Below the pieces are notes generated by a model. The model saw only the letters and a list, made by a program, of their open reading frames with translations, was not told the DNA's origin and searched no databases. From assembly GCF_900107995.1 (NCBI RefSeq), contig NZ_FNUM01000004.1, positions 124,001 to 188,000 on the forward strand: 64,000 nt of DNA, in the 5' to 3' direction. Positions 25,061 to 33,756 of the stretch are shown one piece after another; positions within the stretch are counted from its first letter, which is position 1, and the number at the start of each line of letters is the position of its first letter. A program made the position numbers and the translations under genes. The stretch comes from Alcanivorax sp. DSM 26293 (GTDB lineage: Bacteria; Pseudomonadota; Gammaproteobacteria; Pseudomonadales; Alcanivoracaceae).

Positions 25061-26385
25061 TGCTCCTCCTCCTGCGCAGGCACGACATGGGCCACGGCCA
25101 GCCGTTCCGGTATCAGCCACTGGCGGGCCACCCGCTGCACATCTTCCGCAGTGACCTTGCCCAACTGTTCCTCAAATTGCTCGGCCAGTTCGATATCCAG
25201 ACCCAGGGTACTGAGCATGCCCAACTCCATGGCCTGCCCCATCACCGAGTCCTTTTCGAACACCTGGCTGGCCAGCACGCCGGCCCGCACCCGCGCCATT
25301 TCATCTTCACTGGGCAAGGTGGTCTGCAGGGTCTTGATCTGCTCGCGCAGAGCCTGTTCTACCTGCTCGAGGGTGACACCCGGATTGGGAGTCGCTGTCA
25401 GCGTAAAGGTGCCATCGCCGCGCTGGATGCCGCTGTAGCCGGCACCGGCACCGGCCACCAGCTTCTCACCGCGCACCAGATCGGTTTCGATGCGGGCACT
25501 CATGCCACCGTCCAAAACACCGGCGAGCATGGTCAGGGCGTAGAAGTCCTGCTTCTGTTCTGCGGTGACCAGGGAAGGCACGTTATAGAGCATGTAGAGG
25601 GCGGGCACTTGCACCGCCATGGCCAGATCCAGACGCCGCTCGCCAGCGGCAGGATTGACCGTCTGTATTGGCCGCGGCGGGGTGGTACCGGCGGGCAGAT
25701 CGCTGAAGAAGCGGCGCACCAGCGGCTCTACCTGATCGCGGGTCACATCACCGGCGACCACCAGGGTGGCATTCCCCGGCACATAAAAGCGGTCATACCA
25801 GCTGCGCGCCTGCTCCGGCTGCAACTGGGCCAGCAGCGAACGCCAGCCGATGATCGGGTGGGCATAACCGGTACCCGGCCGGGCCACCGCCTGGAATTTT
25901 TCCCAGGCCAGGGCATTGGGGTTGTCGTCGGTACGGGTGCGGCGCTCTTCCAGCACCACCTGCAACTCCCGGTAAAACTCGTCGTCGTCGATCTTCAGGT
26001 TGCCCAGTCGCTCCGCTTCCAGTTCCAGCGCCAGCGGCAGCCGCGACGCCTCGTACTGCTGGAAATAGGCGGTGTAGTCATAACTGGTGAAAGCATTGTC
26101 ACTGCCCCCATAGCGGGCCACCAGTTTGGAGAAGTCCCCCGGCCCCAGTCGCTCGGTGCCCTTGAACATCATGTGCTCGAGCACATGGGCCAGTCCCGTT
26201 TCATAGGGCGCTTCGTCGATGCTGCCGGCCTTGAACCAGACCATCACGGTCACCACGGGTGCCCGATGATCCTCACGGATCAGCACTTTCAGGCCGTTAT
26301 CCAGGGTAAAGGCATGGGTGGGCAGCTCGGCCCGGGCGGTCAGACTCCAGAGAATGGCCGCCAGTGCCACCATGAGTTGTCTCAT
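25057..26385 (-). CDS. M16 zinc metallopeptidase, catalytic subunit
   Basis: The product is 442 residues. Signal peptide residues 1-19 (ending LTARAE). The inverted zinc motif HVLEH is at residues 67-71, with the third ligand Glu147 in VVLEERRT, 76 residues downstream as in pitrilysin/processing peptidases. It should act in the periplasm on peptides, together with the lipoprotein encoded next. The gene is divergent from ftsY. Confidence 0.9.
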   Translation of the reverse strand: MRQLMVALAAILWSLTARAELPTHAFTLDNGLKVLIREDHRAPVVTVMVWFKAGSIDEAPYETGLAHVLEHMMFKGTERLGPGDFSKLVARYGGSDNAFTSYDYTAYFQQYEASRLPLALELEAERLGNLKIDDDEFYRELQVVLEERRTRTDDNPNALAWEKFQAVARPGTGYAHPIIGWRSLLAQLQPEQARSWYDRFYVPGNATLVVAGDVTRDQVEPLVRRFFSDLPAGTTPPRPIQTVNPAAGERRLDLAMAVQVPALYMLYNVPSLVTAEQKQDFYALTMLAGVLDGGMSARIETDLVRGEKLVAGAGAGYSGIQRGDGTFTLTATPNPGVTLEQVEQALREQIKTLQTTLPSEDEMARVRAGVLASQVFEKDSVMGQAMELGMLSTLGLDIELAEQFEEQLGKVTAEDVQRVARQWLIPERLAVAHVVPAQEEEQ

Positions 26386-26642
26386 GCATTGTCCTCATTG
26401 TGTCGCCCCCGGAAGCTGCTCCCCCGTGAGCGAAGTGTTAGGATAGCCGCGCGTTCGCTGTCAGGCTGCTGCAAGCCCGCCAGACAAACGCAAAGCCTGC
26501 AGGAGGGCGCATTTTATTTATCGCCGGCCGGCAGTCTGTCGAACTCAGGCTGCCAGCATACCGGTTTACTGCCCTGTCCTTGCAGCCTCATTGCAAAGGA
26601 AGAGGCCCGATTTACCCTCTTCGCGATTGGATAAGACTGAAC

Positions 26643-27833
26643 ATGAGCGACGAAGTTTCCCGCGACGACGACAACGCCCCGAAGCCGGAAGAAAAAAAGA
26701 CCGGTTTCTGGAAGCGCATGTTTACCGGTGTGGATGCCGACGAACTGAATGAGACAGGAGCCGAGCCGGAGTCGCAAGCGACCCGCCCCGGAGAGCCCCG
26801 AACCGAGCCGACGCCTCCGGCCACGCCCCAGCCGGAAGCGGCCCCTGTCACCCCGGCTCCGCAGGCTGAAAATCAGGCCCAAACGGCGGATGACAGTGAC
26901 GAGGGCGGCAACTTCTGGACCCGCATGAAGCAGGGCCTGGGCAAGACCCGCAAGGGTCTGGGCAAGGGCCTGGCAGACCTGCTGGTAGGCGCCAAGGAAA
27001 TCGACGACGAGATTTTCGAGGAAATCGAAACCCAGCTGCTGGTCGCCGATGTGGGCGTGGAAGCCACCGATGTAATCATCGAGGCGCTGACCGGCCAGGT
27101 CAGCCGCGAGGAACTGGTGGATGCGGATGCTCTCTATGAATCCTTGCAGAACGAGCTGCGCAAACTGTTGGTTCCGGTTGACCAGCCACTGAAGATCGAC
27201 GCTGATAAAAAGCCCTATGTGATTCTCATGGTGGGCGTGAACGGGGTCGGCAAGACCACCACCATCGGCAAGCTGGCCTGCCGCTTCAAGGCGGAAGGCA
27301 AGAACGTGATGCTGGCCGCCGGCGACACCTTCCGCGCCGCCGCGGTGGAGCAGTTGCAGGTGTGGGGCGAGCGGAACGACATCCCGGTGGTGGCCCAGCA
27401 CACCGGCGCGGATTCCGCCTCGGTAGTCTATGACGCCGTCCAGGCCGCCCAGTCCCGCGGCGCCGACGTGCTGATCGCCGACACCGCCGGCCGTCTGCAC
27501 ACCCGCGGCAACCTGATGGAAGAGCTGACCAAGGTCACCCGGGTGATGAAGAAACTGATTCCGGACGCGCCCCACGAAGTGCTGCTGGTACTGGACGCCG
27601 GCACCGGCCAGAATGCCATCCAGCAAGCCGAGCAGTTCCGCGATGCCGCCGGCGTGACCGGGTTGGCACTGACCAAGCTCGACGGCACCGCCAAAGGCGG
27701 TATCCTGTTTGCCTTGGCCAAACGCACTGGTCTACCGATTCGTTTTATCGGTGTCGGGGAACGACTGGAAGACCTGCGCCCCTTCCATGCGGAAGAGTTT
27801 GTGCAGGCGTTGTTTGAAGATGTGGCGGGGTAG
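26643..27833 (+). CDS. ftsY: signal recognition particle receptor FtsY
   Basis: The product is 396 residues from MSDEVSRDDDN. Residues 1-95 are the acidic, proline-rich A domain. The NG domain follows: the helical N part (KTRKGLGKGLADLL), P-loop GVNGVGKTTTIGKLA near 198-212, DTFRAAAVEQL, DTAGRLHT and TKLDGTAKGG. It binds GTP and docks SRP-ribosome complexes at the inner membrane. It precedes ftsE-ftsX, the conserved ftsYEX order, but a repeat element fills the gap. Confidence 0.97.
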   Translation: MSDEVSRDDDNAPKPEEKKTGFWKRMFTGVDADELNETGAEPESQATRPGEPRTEPTPPATPQPEAAPVTPAPQAENQAQTADDSDEGGNFWTRMKQGLGKTRKGLGKGLADLLVGAKEIDDEIFEEIETQLLVADVGVEATDVIIEALTGQVSREELVDADALYESLQNELRKLLVPVDQPLKIDADKKPYVILMVGVNGVGKTTTIGKLACRFKAEGKNVMLAAGDTFRAAAVEQLQVWGERNDIPVVAQHTGADSASVVYDAVQAAQSRGADVLIADTAGRLHTRGNLMEELTKVTRVMKKLIPDAPHEVLLVLDAGTGQNAIQQAEQFRDAAGVTGLALTKLDGTAKGGILFALAKRTGLPIRFIGVGERLEDLRPFHAEEFVQALFEDVAG

Positions 27834-27856
27834 CAACACCCTTCGCCAATAGCACC

Positions 27857-28018
27857 GTAGGAGCGGCGCTTGAGGCGCGAAGCCCGACAGTTGCGAGTTT
27901 CGAGAAGCGAGTTTCGAAAAGACAGAACCTTTTGCTTTTCGCTACTTTCAACTCGCTCCTCGCAACCCGGGCTTGTTCGCGCCTCATACCCACAGGGCAC
28001 AGTGAACGCGCTTCTACA
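27857..28018. repeat. heptamer-armed inverted repeat inside REP-like palindrome (element B)
   Basis: The left flank GTAGGAGCGGCGCTTGAGG is REP-like and GGCGCGAAGCCCG (27874-27886) pairs with CGGGCTTG..CGCGCC (27968-27982). Inside are 7-bp units at 27889-27916 (for example AGTTTCG, AGAAGCG) and inverted units at 27930-27957 (CGCTACT, CGCTCCT). The 13-bp core resembles that of element A. It fills most of the ftsY-ftsE gap, splitting an otherwise compact operon. Confidence 0.85.
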
Positions 28019-28044
28019 ACAGCATAACTGTCCGAAGGACTCTC

Positions 28045-28728
28045 ATGATTCAGTTTGACCGGGTCAGCAAACGCTACCCGAATGGCAAAGACGCACTCAG
28101 CAAGGTGAGCTTCACGCTCCCTGCCGGGCAGCTGACGTTTTTGACCGGTCACTCCGGGGCGGGCAAATCCACCCTGTTGAAGCTGATCATGATGCTGGAG
28201 CGCCCCACCCAGGGTCAGGTGTTCATCGAAGGCCAGAACCTGAACGGGTTCGGCAACCGCCATATTCCCCTGCTGCGCCGCAAGATCGGCATGGTTCACC
28301 AGAACCACCAGTTGCTGTTCGACCGCACCGTGTTCGACAACGTGGCCCTGCCACTGATCATCGCCGGCTACGCCCGCAGCGATATCGGCAAGCGGGTACG
28401 CGCCGCCCTGGACAAGGTGGGTCTGCTGGACAAGGAAAAGCTCAACCCCATCATGCTCTCCGGCGGCGAACAACAGCGGGTGGGCATTGCCCGGGCAGTG
28501 GTCAACAAGCCGCCGCTGCTGCTGGCGGACGAACCCACCGGTAACCTGGACCCGGCCCTCTCTGAGGAGATCATGGATCTGTTCAAGGACTTCGCCCGGG
28601 TAGGCGTGGCCGTGCTGATTGCCACCCACGACCTGAGCCTGATCGCCCGCTACAACCATCGCCTGCTGACCCTGCGTGAAGGCCGACTAATCCACGATGG
28701 CGATGAAGGGGGGCACCATGGCAGCTAA
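28045..28728 (+). CDS. ftsE: cell division ABC transporter ATPase FtsE
   Basis: The product is 227 residues. Walker A is [12 protein letters not shown], the signature [14 protein letters not shown] and Walker [13 protein letters not shown], with the switch His in IATHDLSLI. FtsE powers FtsX in the divisome and controls septal peptidoglycan hydrolases through the periplasmic loop of FtsX. The 3' end overlaps ftsX by 11 bases. Confidence 0.97.
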   Translation: MIQFDRVSKRYPNGKDALSKVSFTLPAGQLTFLTGHSGAGKSTLLKLIMMLERPTQGQVFIEGQNLNGFGNRHIPLLRRKIGMVHQNHQLLFDRTVFDNVALPLIIAGYARSDIGKRVRAALDKVGLLDKEKLNPIMLSGGEQQRVGIARAVVNKPPLLLADEPTGNLDPALSEEIMDLFKDFARVGVAVLIATHDLSLIARYNHRLLTLREGRLIHDGDEGGHHGS

Positions 28729-29746
28729 CAAGGGGCCCAGGAACGCCACTCCAATCAAGGCCAACCGCCAGAAGCCGGAGCGGGTGCGCCGGGTGGCCGG
28801 CGCCCACAGTGCACGCACCTCCCTGCAGGACCGCTTCCGCAGCTGGCGCCAGCACCATCAGGACTCTTTCCGGGATGCGCTGCAGCGGCTCAACGCGGCC
28901 CGGGCCAGCAGTGCCATGACCATCCTGGTGATCGCCATTGCCCTGGCCTTGCCCGCCGGTCTGGCGGTGCTGCTGGACAATGCCCGTGCCATTACCCGCG
29001 GCTGGGACGGCAATGCCCACCTGTCCGTGTTTCTGGACATGAACATCAGCGAGCAGCGCCAGCGGCAGCTGGCCCGGGACTGGCAGGGCCTCGACAACAT
29101 TACCCGCACCGAGGTCATCACCCGGGAACAGGCGCTGGCAGAATTCAAGGCCCTGTCCGGCTTCGGCGAGGTGCTGGAAGCCCTGCCGGACAACCCGCTG
29201 CCACCGCTGATCGTGGTATACCCGGATGAGACCGACCCGGTTACCCTGCGCGCCCTGGAAAACCGCCTGGCGGAGGCCGACGGGGTGGATCTGGTTCAGC
29301 TGGATGTGGAGTGGGTGCGCCGTCTGCACGCCCTGATCGAGCTGGGCGAACGGCTGATTTCGGCCCTCACCCTGGCCCTGGCCGCCGCCGTGGTGCTGGT
29401 GGTGGTGAACACCATCCGCCTGGCCATCGAAAGCCGCCGGGAGGAAATCGTGGTGGTGAAGATCGTCGGCGGCACCGACGGCTTCGTGCGCCGGCCCTTC
29501 CTGTACTCCGGTTTCTGCTTCGGTTTCGCCGGCGGCGCCACCGCTGTGATCCTGGTACAGGTGGCATTGTGGTGGCTGGGCGGGCCCATCGACGAATTGC
29601 TGGCCCTGTACAATAGTGATGAATCACTCACCGCCATGGCCGCATCCAGCCTGATCGTCCTGCCTGCTTTCAGTGGCATCCTCGGGCTGCTGGGCGCCTG
29701 GTTGGCGGTGGGCCGGCACCTGGGCGATATCGAGCCGAATTTCTGA
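28718..29746 (+). CDS. ftsX: cell division protein FtsX
   Basis: The product is 342 residues starting [23 protein letters not shown] lies upstream inside ftsE. A basic cytoplasmic tail (1-60) precedes helix 1 (AMTILVIAIALALPAGLAVL), then the periplasmic loop (about 90-215) and three further helices with NTIRLAIESRREEIVVVKIVGGT after helix 2, the usual FtsX signature. It forms the FtsEX complex in the inner membrane. Confidence 0.95.
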   Translation: MAANKGPRNATPIKANRQKPERVRRVAGAHSARTSLQDRFRSWRQHHQDSFRDALQRLNAARASSAMTILVIAIALALPAGLAVLLDNARAITRGWDGNAHLSVFLDMNISEQRQRQLARDWQGLDNITRTEVITREQALAEFKALSGFGEVLEALPDNPLPPLIVVYPDETDPVTLRALENRLAEADGVDLVQLDVEWVRRLHALIELGERLISALTLALAAAVVLVVVNTIRLAIESRREEIVVVKIVGGTDGFVRRPFLYSGFCFGFAGGATAVILVQVALWWLGGPIDELLALYNSDESLTAMAASSLIVLPAFSGILGLLGAWLAVGRHLGDIEPNF

Positions 29747-29762
29747 GCTACCCCCAGCCCCC

Positions 29763-29843
29763 CTGTAGGAGCGGCGCTTGAGCCGCGAATGCCTGGCACG
29801 GCTTGTGGCAAGCATGTTCGCGGCTCAAGCGCCGCTCCTACAG
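29763..29843. repeat. REP-like palindrome (27-bp perfect arms)
   Basis: CTGTAGGAGCGGCGCTTGAG and the next seven bases (29763-29789) are the exact reverse complement of 29817-29843. The 27-bp centre has a smaller ATGC/GCAT pairing. This is the full form of the GTAGGAGC-type element of pseudomonad-like genomes and lies between ftsX and rpoH. It may also serve as a transcription barrier. Confidence 0.9.
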
Positions 29844-29902
29844 CAGCCTCCCCCCCGGAACCTTGCTCCTTTGTCCGAGTCCAATTCCTTGTTCATCCCC
29901 GG

Positions 29903-29930
29903 TTCACATGGCCGGTCTAGACTCGATACT
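29903..29930 (+). promoter_or_regulatory. possible sigma-70 promoter of rpoH
   Basis: TTCACA (29903-29908) and GATACT (29925-29930) are separated by 16 bp. Each hexamer matches the consensus at four positions. It lies about 115 bp upstream of the rpoH ATG. Weak evidence by itself. Confidence 0.35.
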
Positions 29931-29955
29931 TGCCCATCGACTGGCTTAATCGCCG

Positions 29956-29983
29956 GGAACCTTTTTACCTATTAGCACTCCAA
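29956..29983 (+). promoter_or_regulatory. possible sigma-E-type promoter of rpoH
   Basis: GGAACCT (29956-29962) is followed after 16 bp by TCCAA (29979-29983), close to the RpoE pattern GGAACTT-N16-TCTRA. The transcription start would fall inside the CIRCE site. E. coli rpoH also has an RpoE-dependent promoter. Confidence 0.4.
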
Positions 29984-29998
29984 TCAACCGAGTGCTAA
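29972..29998. promoter_or_regulatory. CIRCE operator (HrcA site) upstream of rpoH
   Basis: TTAGCACTC, nine bases, then GAGTGCTAA is a perfect match to the CIRCE consensus (9-N9-9) with no mismatches. It ends 51 bp before the rpoH ATG. HrcA bound here would repress rpoH until heat shock. CIRCE normally precedes groESL or dnaK; its place before rpoH is unusual. Confidence 0.92.
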
Positions 29999-30049
29999 TA
30001 TCATGGCACACATGGATAGACATCGGTCTTCAACGAGGAGACAACGCGC

Positions 30050-30913
30050 ATGACAACCCCTTCCACTCAGGCACAGGCGCTTATGCTGGCAGTACCGGGT
30101 AACAACCTGGACGCCTATATGCGAGCCGTTAATGCCGTGCCGGTGCTCAGCGCAGACGACGAACAACGTTTGGCAGAACAGTATTACTACGAGCAGGACC
30201 TGGATGCCGCCCGCAACCTGGTTCTGGCCCATCTGCGGTTTGTGGTCCATATCGCCCGCAGCTACACCGGCTATGGCCTGCCTCTGGGCGACCTGGTCCA
30301 GGAAGGTAACGTGGGCCTGATGAAAGCGGTGAAGCGTTTCGACCCTACCAAGGGTGTGCGTCTGGTGAGCTTTGCCGTGCACTGGATCAAAGCGGAAATT
30401 CACGAGTACGTCATCAAGAACTGGCGCATCGTGAAAGTGGCGACCACCAAGGCCCAGCGAAAACTGTTCTTCAACCTGCGTGGCCAGAAGAAACAGCTGG
30501 GACGCCTGAGTATGGAAGAGGCGCAACGGGTGGCTGACGATCTGGGCGTTACCGCCGCCCAGGTCAAGGAAATGGAAGGCCGGCTGGGCGCCTATGATGC
30601 CAGCTTCGACGGCCCCACCAGTGATGATGATGACAATACTGTGGTTTCCCCGGCCGCTTACCTGCACAGCGATAACAGCGATCCGGCGGATCTGCTGGCC
30701 GAGCAGGATCAACAGGAACGGGAAAGCCGCCAGCTGGGCTCTGCCCTGATGGCACTGGACGAACGCAGCCGCGACATCCTCGAACGTCGCTGGCTGGCTG
30801 ACCAGAAGTCCACCCTCCAGGATCTGGCCAACGAATACGGCGTGTCCGCCGAGCGAATTCGCCAGCTGGAAAACAACGCCATCAAGAAACTGCGCAACGC
30901 CATCGCGGCGTAA
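30050..30913 (+). CDS. rpoH: heat-shock sigma factor RpoH (sigma-32)
   Basis: The product is 287 residues. Region 2 contains HLRFVVHIARSYTGYGLPLGDLVQEGNVGLMKAV in two conserved blocks and the -10 recognition helix (VSFAVHWIKAEI). The RpoH box QRKLFFNLRG follows, and region 4 ends with LANEYGVSAERIRQLENNAIKKLR. GAGGAG lies upstream of the ATG. It directs RNA polymerase to heat-shock genes. Upstream are a CIRCE site and a possible RpoE promoter, so it is probably controlled by both HrcA and envelope stress. A terminator follows. Confidence 0.97.
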   Translation: MTTPSTQAQALMLAVPGNNLDAYMRAVNAVPVLSADDEQRLAEQYYYEQDLDAARNLVLAHLRFVVHIARSYTGYGLPLGDLVQEGNVGLMKAVKRFDPTKGVRLVSFAVHWIKAEIHEYVIKNWRIVKVATTKAQRKLFFNLRGQKKQLGRLSMEEAQRVADDLGVTAAQVKEMEGRLGAYDASFDGPTSDDDDNTVVSPAAYLHSDNSDPADLLAEQDQQERESRQLGSALMALDERSRDILERRWLADQKSTLQDLANEYGVSAERIRQLENNAIKKLRNAIAA

Positions 30914-30933
30914 CTCCGCAGCAAGTCACATGC

Positions 30934-30959
30934 AAGGCCCCTTTCGAGGGGCCTTTTTT
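30934..30959 (+). terminator. rpoH terminator
   Basis: AAGGCCCC and GGGGCCTT pair around TTTCGA-type loop bases and are followed by a T-run. It lies 20 bp after the rpoH stop. Confidence 0.9.
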
Positions 30960-30987
30960 ACAGGCCCCAACGCGTTCCACTAGCCCC

Positions 30988-31216
30988 CTGTAGGAGCACC
31001 TCTTGAGGTGCGAACCGCGCGCCAGCGTGGAAATCGACCGCAGGGCGATCAGGAATCACAGGGCTGGACAGATTTATACAAGAACGGTTGCAATAAATTT
31101 AAGCCGTTGCTGCCTCATTACATCCGGTTCGCACCTCAAGGGGTGTTATTCGCTGCGCTCACCCTTCGGGCCGCACTGCACTACGTGCGTTACTCCGTTA
31201 CGCTCCGTTCCTACAG
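30988..31216. repeat. long REP-like element between rpoH and DUF423 gene
   Basis: The left arm CTGTAGGAGCACCTCTTGAG plus GTGCGAACC (30988-31016) pairs with GGTTCGCACCTCAAG (31126-31140). The far right arm TTCCTACAG (31208-31216) is displaced by about 60 bp that starts GGGTGTTATTCGCTGCGC, so the right side seems to carry an insertion. The internal part (GGAAATCGACCGCAGGGCG) matches the half copy at 7355-7418. The 392-bp gap between rpoH and the DUF423 gene contains only the terminator and this element. Confidence 0.75.
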
Positions 31217-31305
31217 CGGCCTTGAATATCCCGACGGCGAGATAATTCCGGTACACTATGCAACCCGAGGCGGCACCCGACATGACCGCCACAGCGGAGC
31301 AATGC

Positions 31306-31674
31306 ATGAAAATTCTGCTCGTACTCGGCGCCCTGAACGGCGCGCTGGCCGTTATATTCGGCGCCTTTGGTGCCCATGGCCTGAAATCCCGCGTGGACGA
31401 CTCCATGCTTGCCGTGTGGTCCACCGCCAGCGAGTACCATTTCTACCATGCTCTGGCCATGCTGCTATGCGGGCTACTGGCCAAGGCATTTGGCGCCAGC
31501 GGCATGGTCACCGCTGGCTGGCTACTGTTTGCCGGCACCCTGGTGTTCAGTGGTAGCCTGTATGTGATGGTGCTCAGCGGTCAGAAGTGGCTCGGCGCCA
31601 TTACCCCGCTGGGCGGCACCGCGCTGATCATCGGCTGGCTGATGCTGGCCTGGTCCCTGTTCAAGGCAGTTTGA
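31306..31674 (+). CDS. DUF423 family membrane protein
   Basis: The product is 122 residues from MKILLVLGALNGALA; an ATG at 31282 is a possible alternative. Four membrane helices and the motif GAFGAHGLK near residue 20 define DUF423 (YwdK/YgdD-like) proteins of unknown function in the inner membrane. It is followed after eight bases by thiS, so the two may share a transcript. Confidence 0.85.
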   Translation: MKILLVLGALNGALAVIFGAFGAHGLKSRVDDSMLAVWSTASEYHFYHALAMLLCGLLAKAFGASGMVTAGWLLFAGTLVFSGSLYVMVLSGQKWLGAITPLGGTALIIGWLMLAWSLFKAV

Positions 31675-31682
31675 TCTCTATC

Positions 31683-31880
31683 ATGAAGCTTACCGTCAAC
31701 GGCGATACCCTGACCCTGGATGGCACCACCATTGCGGATCTGGTGACACAACTGAACCTAACCGGCCGCCGGCTGGCGGTGGAAGTGAACCGGGATATTG
31801 TTCCGAAAAGCCAGCATGGCGATTTCACCCTGAAAGACGGTGACGTGGTGGAGATTGTCCATGCTATTGGCGGTGGCTGA
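31683..31880 (+). CDS. thiS: sulfur carrier protein ThiS
   Basis: The product is 65 residues with the ubiquitin-like fold pattern (MKLTVNGDTLTLD, LAVEVNRDIVPKS) and a C-terminal GG that is thiocarboxylated (EIVHAIGGG). It delivers sulfur to ThiG for the thiazole of thiamine. It lies 48 bp upstream of thiG. The C-terminus has three glycines; the functional one is the last. Confidence 0.95.
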   Translation: MKLTVNGDTLTLDGTTIADLVTQLNLTGRRLAVEVNRDIVPKSQHGDFTLKDGDVVEIVHAIGGG

Positions 31881-31928
31881 CACTGCCCGACCCTATTCCA
31901 TTCGCAGTAACCTGACTCCGAGGCCCCC

Positions 31929-32708
31929 ATGTCCGACCTGCTGACCATTGCCGGTAACACCTATTCCTCCCGACTGCTGATCGGCACCGGCAAATACAAG
32001 GATTTCGACGAAACCCGCGAGGCCATCGAAACCAGCGGCGCGGAGATCGTCACCGTGGCCATTCGTCGCACCAATATTGGCCAGAATGCGGATGAGCCCA
32101 ACCTGCTGGATTTCATCAGCCCGGACAAATACACCATCCTGCCCAACACCGCCGGCTGCTTCTCCGCCGAGGATGCGGTGCGTTGCTGCAAGCTGGCCCG
32201 GGAGCTGCTGGATGGCCACGACCTGGTCAAGCTGGAAGTGCTGGGCGATCAAAAAACCCTGTACCCCAACATTCCGCACACCCTGAAGGCCGCCCGGGAA
32301 CTGATCGACGATGGCTTCAACGTCATGGTCTACACCAATGACGACCCGATTGTGGCCAAGGAACTGGAAAGCATGGGCTGTGTGGCGGTCATGCCACTGG
32401 GCTCACTGATCGGTTCCGGGCTGGGCATTCTCAACCCCCACAACATCCGCCTGATCATGGAAGACGCCAAAGTGCCAATCATCGTGGACGCGGGCGTCGG
32501 CACCGCCTCGGATGCGGCCATTGCCATGGAAATGGGCTGCGATGGGGTATTGCTCAACTCTGCGGTGGCCCATGCGCAGAAGCCGGTATTGATGGCGTCG
32601 GCCATGCGAAAAGCCATCGAAGCCGGGCGTGAAGCTTTCCTGGCAGGACGCATGCCCCGTAAGGCCTACGCGTCTGCTTCCTCGCCGCTGGACGGTATCA
32701 GTCGATAA
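31929..32708 (+). CDS. thiG: thiazole synthase ThiG
   Basis: The product is 259 residues. Features are [24 protein letters not shown], the Schiff-base lysine region LVKLEVLGD, and the phosphate-binding [23 protein letters not shown]. It condenses DXP, dehydroglycine and ThiS thiocarboxylate to make the thiazole phosphate of thiamine. It is cotranscribed with thiS. No TPP riboswitch is visible upstream of thiS. Confidence 0.95.
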   Translation: MSDLLTIAGNTYSSRLLIGTGKYKDFDETREAIETSGAEIVTVAIRRTNIGQNADEPNLLDFISPDKYTILPNTAGCFSAEDAVRCCKLARELLDGHDLVKLEVLGDQKTLYPNIPHTLKAARELIDDGFNVMVYTNDDPIVAKELESMGCVAVMPLGSLIGSGLGILNPHNIRLIMEDAKVPIIVDAGVGTASDAAIAMEMGCDGVLLNSAVAHAQKPVLMASAMRKAIEAGREAFLAGRMPRKAYASASSPLDGISR

Positions 32709-32744
32709 AAAAATGGCGCCGATCTTGGGGGAGAGTCGGCGCCA
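32707..32744. terminator. hairpin after thiG
   Basis: TGGCGCCGA (32714-32722) pairs with TCGGCGCCA (32736-32744 region) after the run AAAAAAA. There is no T-run on the plus strand; on the minus strand the hairpin is followed by seven Ts, so it fits a minus-strand terminator better. It may still mark the end of the thi transcript. Confidence 0.5.
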
Positions 32745-32873
32745 GGGGGAATGGGTTTTCAATACCATGACTTGCAGGATCATAATCCCCCTCCGTTCAT
32801 CAAGATGACGTGAACTCCTCCGGGCCACGGTTTTTGCTACAATCGCCCCCCGCTCAACTCACCTGGCAATCCC

Positions 32874-33590
32874 ATGCTCGACTTCATCAAACAGGATAAA
32901 GACCCGGAAACCGGCAAGGTCATGCGCAAGGTACGCAGCTTTGTGTTGCGCGAAGGCCGCCTTACCGCCGGACAGCGCAACGCCCTGAACAATCTCTGGC
33001 CACAGTTTGGCCTGGAACGGGCGGATGGCATGCTGGACCCGCAGACCGTTTTTGGCCGCGATGTGCCCCGGGTGCTGGAAATCGGCTATGGCATGGGACA
33101 CTCCCTGGCGGATATGGCCCAGGCCGATCCGGACAAGGACTTTATCGGTATTGAAGTGCATCGCCCGGGCGTGGGCGCCCTGTTGATGGAAATCCAGCAG
33201 CGCGGACTGAGCAACCTGCGCAGCTACTGCGATGACGCGGTGGAGATTCTCGAGCTGTGCATCCCGGATAACAGCCTGGCCCGGGTGCAACTCTATTTCC
33301 CCGACCCCTGGCACAAGAAAAAGCACCACAAGCGCCGCATCGTCCAGCCCGCCTGGGTAGCCTTGGTGCAACGCAAGCTGCAACCCGGTGGCGTGCTGCA
33401 CATGGCCACGGACTGGGAAAACTATTCCGAGCATATGATGGACGTGATGAACGACGCCGACGGCTTCACTAACCTGGCCGGCGCCGGGCAGTTCTCACCA
33501 CGGCCGAGCTGGCGCCCGGAAACCAAATTTGAGCGGCGCGGGGAAAAACTGGGGCACGGGGTCTGGGATCTGTTGTTTGAGAAGGGCTGA
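32874..33590 (+). CDS. trmB: tRNA (guanine46-N7)-methyltransferase TrmB
   Basis: The product is 238 residues. It contains [17 protein letters not shown] (SAM site), [31 protein letters not shown] (the signature with the catalytic Asp) and [21 protein letters not shown] at the C-terminus. It forms m7G46 in tRNA. The final A of its stop codon is the first base of repeat element C. Confidence 0.97.
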   Translation: MLDFIKQDKDPETGKVMRKVRSFVLREGRLTAGQRNALNNLWPQFGLERADGMLDPQTVFGRDVPRVLEIGYGMGHSLADMAQADPDKDFIGIEVHRPGVGALLMEIQQRGLSNLRSYCDDAVEILELCIPDNSLARVQLYFPDPWHKKKHHKRRIVQPAWVALVQRKLQPGGVLHMATDWENYSEHMMDVMNDADGFTNLAGAGQFSPRPSWRPETKFERRGEKLGHGVWDLLFEKG

Positions 33591-33752
33591 GCTGCAAGCG
33601 ACAAGCCTCAAGCTACAAGGCGCGGGCCAGGCCATTCCGAACGGAAACGCTCTTCTGCCCGCAATCCCAACGGATTTTCCGCGCGGAGCAGTATGTTGCC
33701 GGGTTGGCAGCGGACCGGATCTCGCGTTGCAGCTTGTAACTTGAAGCTTGCC
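33590..33752. repeat. heptamer-armed inverted repeat (element C)
   Basis: Left arm: 7-bp units at 33590-33617 (for example AGCTGCA, AGCGACA) followed by GGCGCG. Right arm: CGCGT then inverted units at 33728-33748 (TGCAGCT, TGTAACT, TGAAGCT). The core of about 100 bp includes GCGCGGAGCAGTATGTTGCC, also seen in changed form in element G. It abuts the trmB stop on one side and ends four bases from the MFS gene stop on the other, filling the whole gap between these convergent genes. Confidence 0.88.
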
Positions 33753-33756
33753 TTCC

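Noticed and set aside
25042-26634. Plus-strand open frame of 530 codons
   Set aside because: Antisense to the M16 catalytic subunit with the HVLEH site; a shadow frame.
31683-31880. TPP riboswitch controlling thiS-thiG
   Set aside because: The genes follow the DUF423 gene by eight bases, leaving no room, and no THI-box is visible upstream of that gene.
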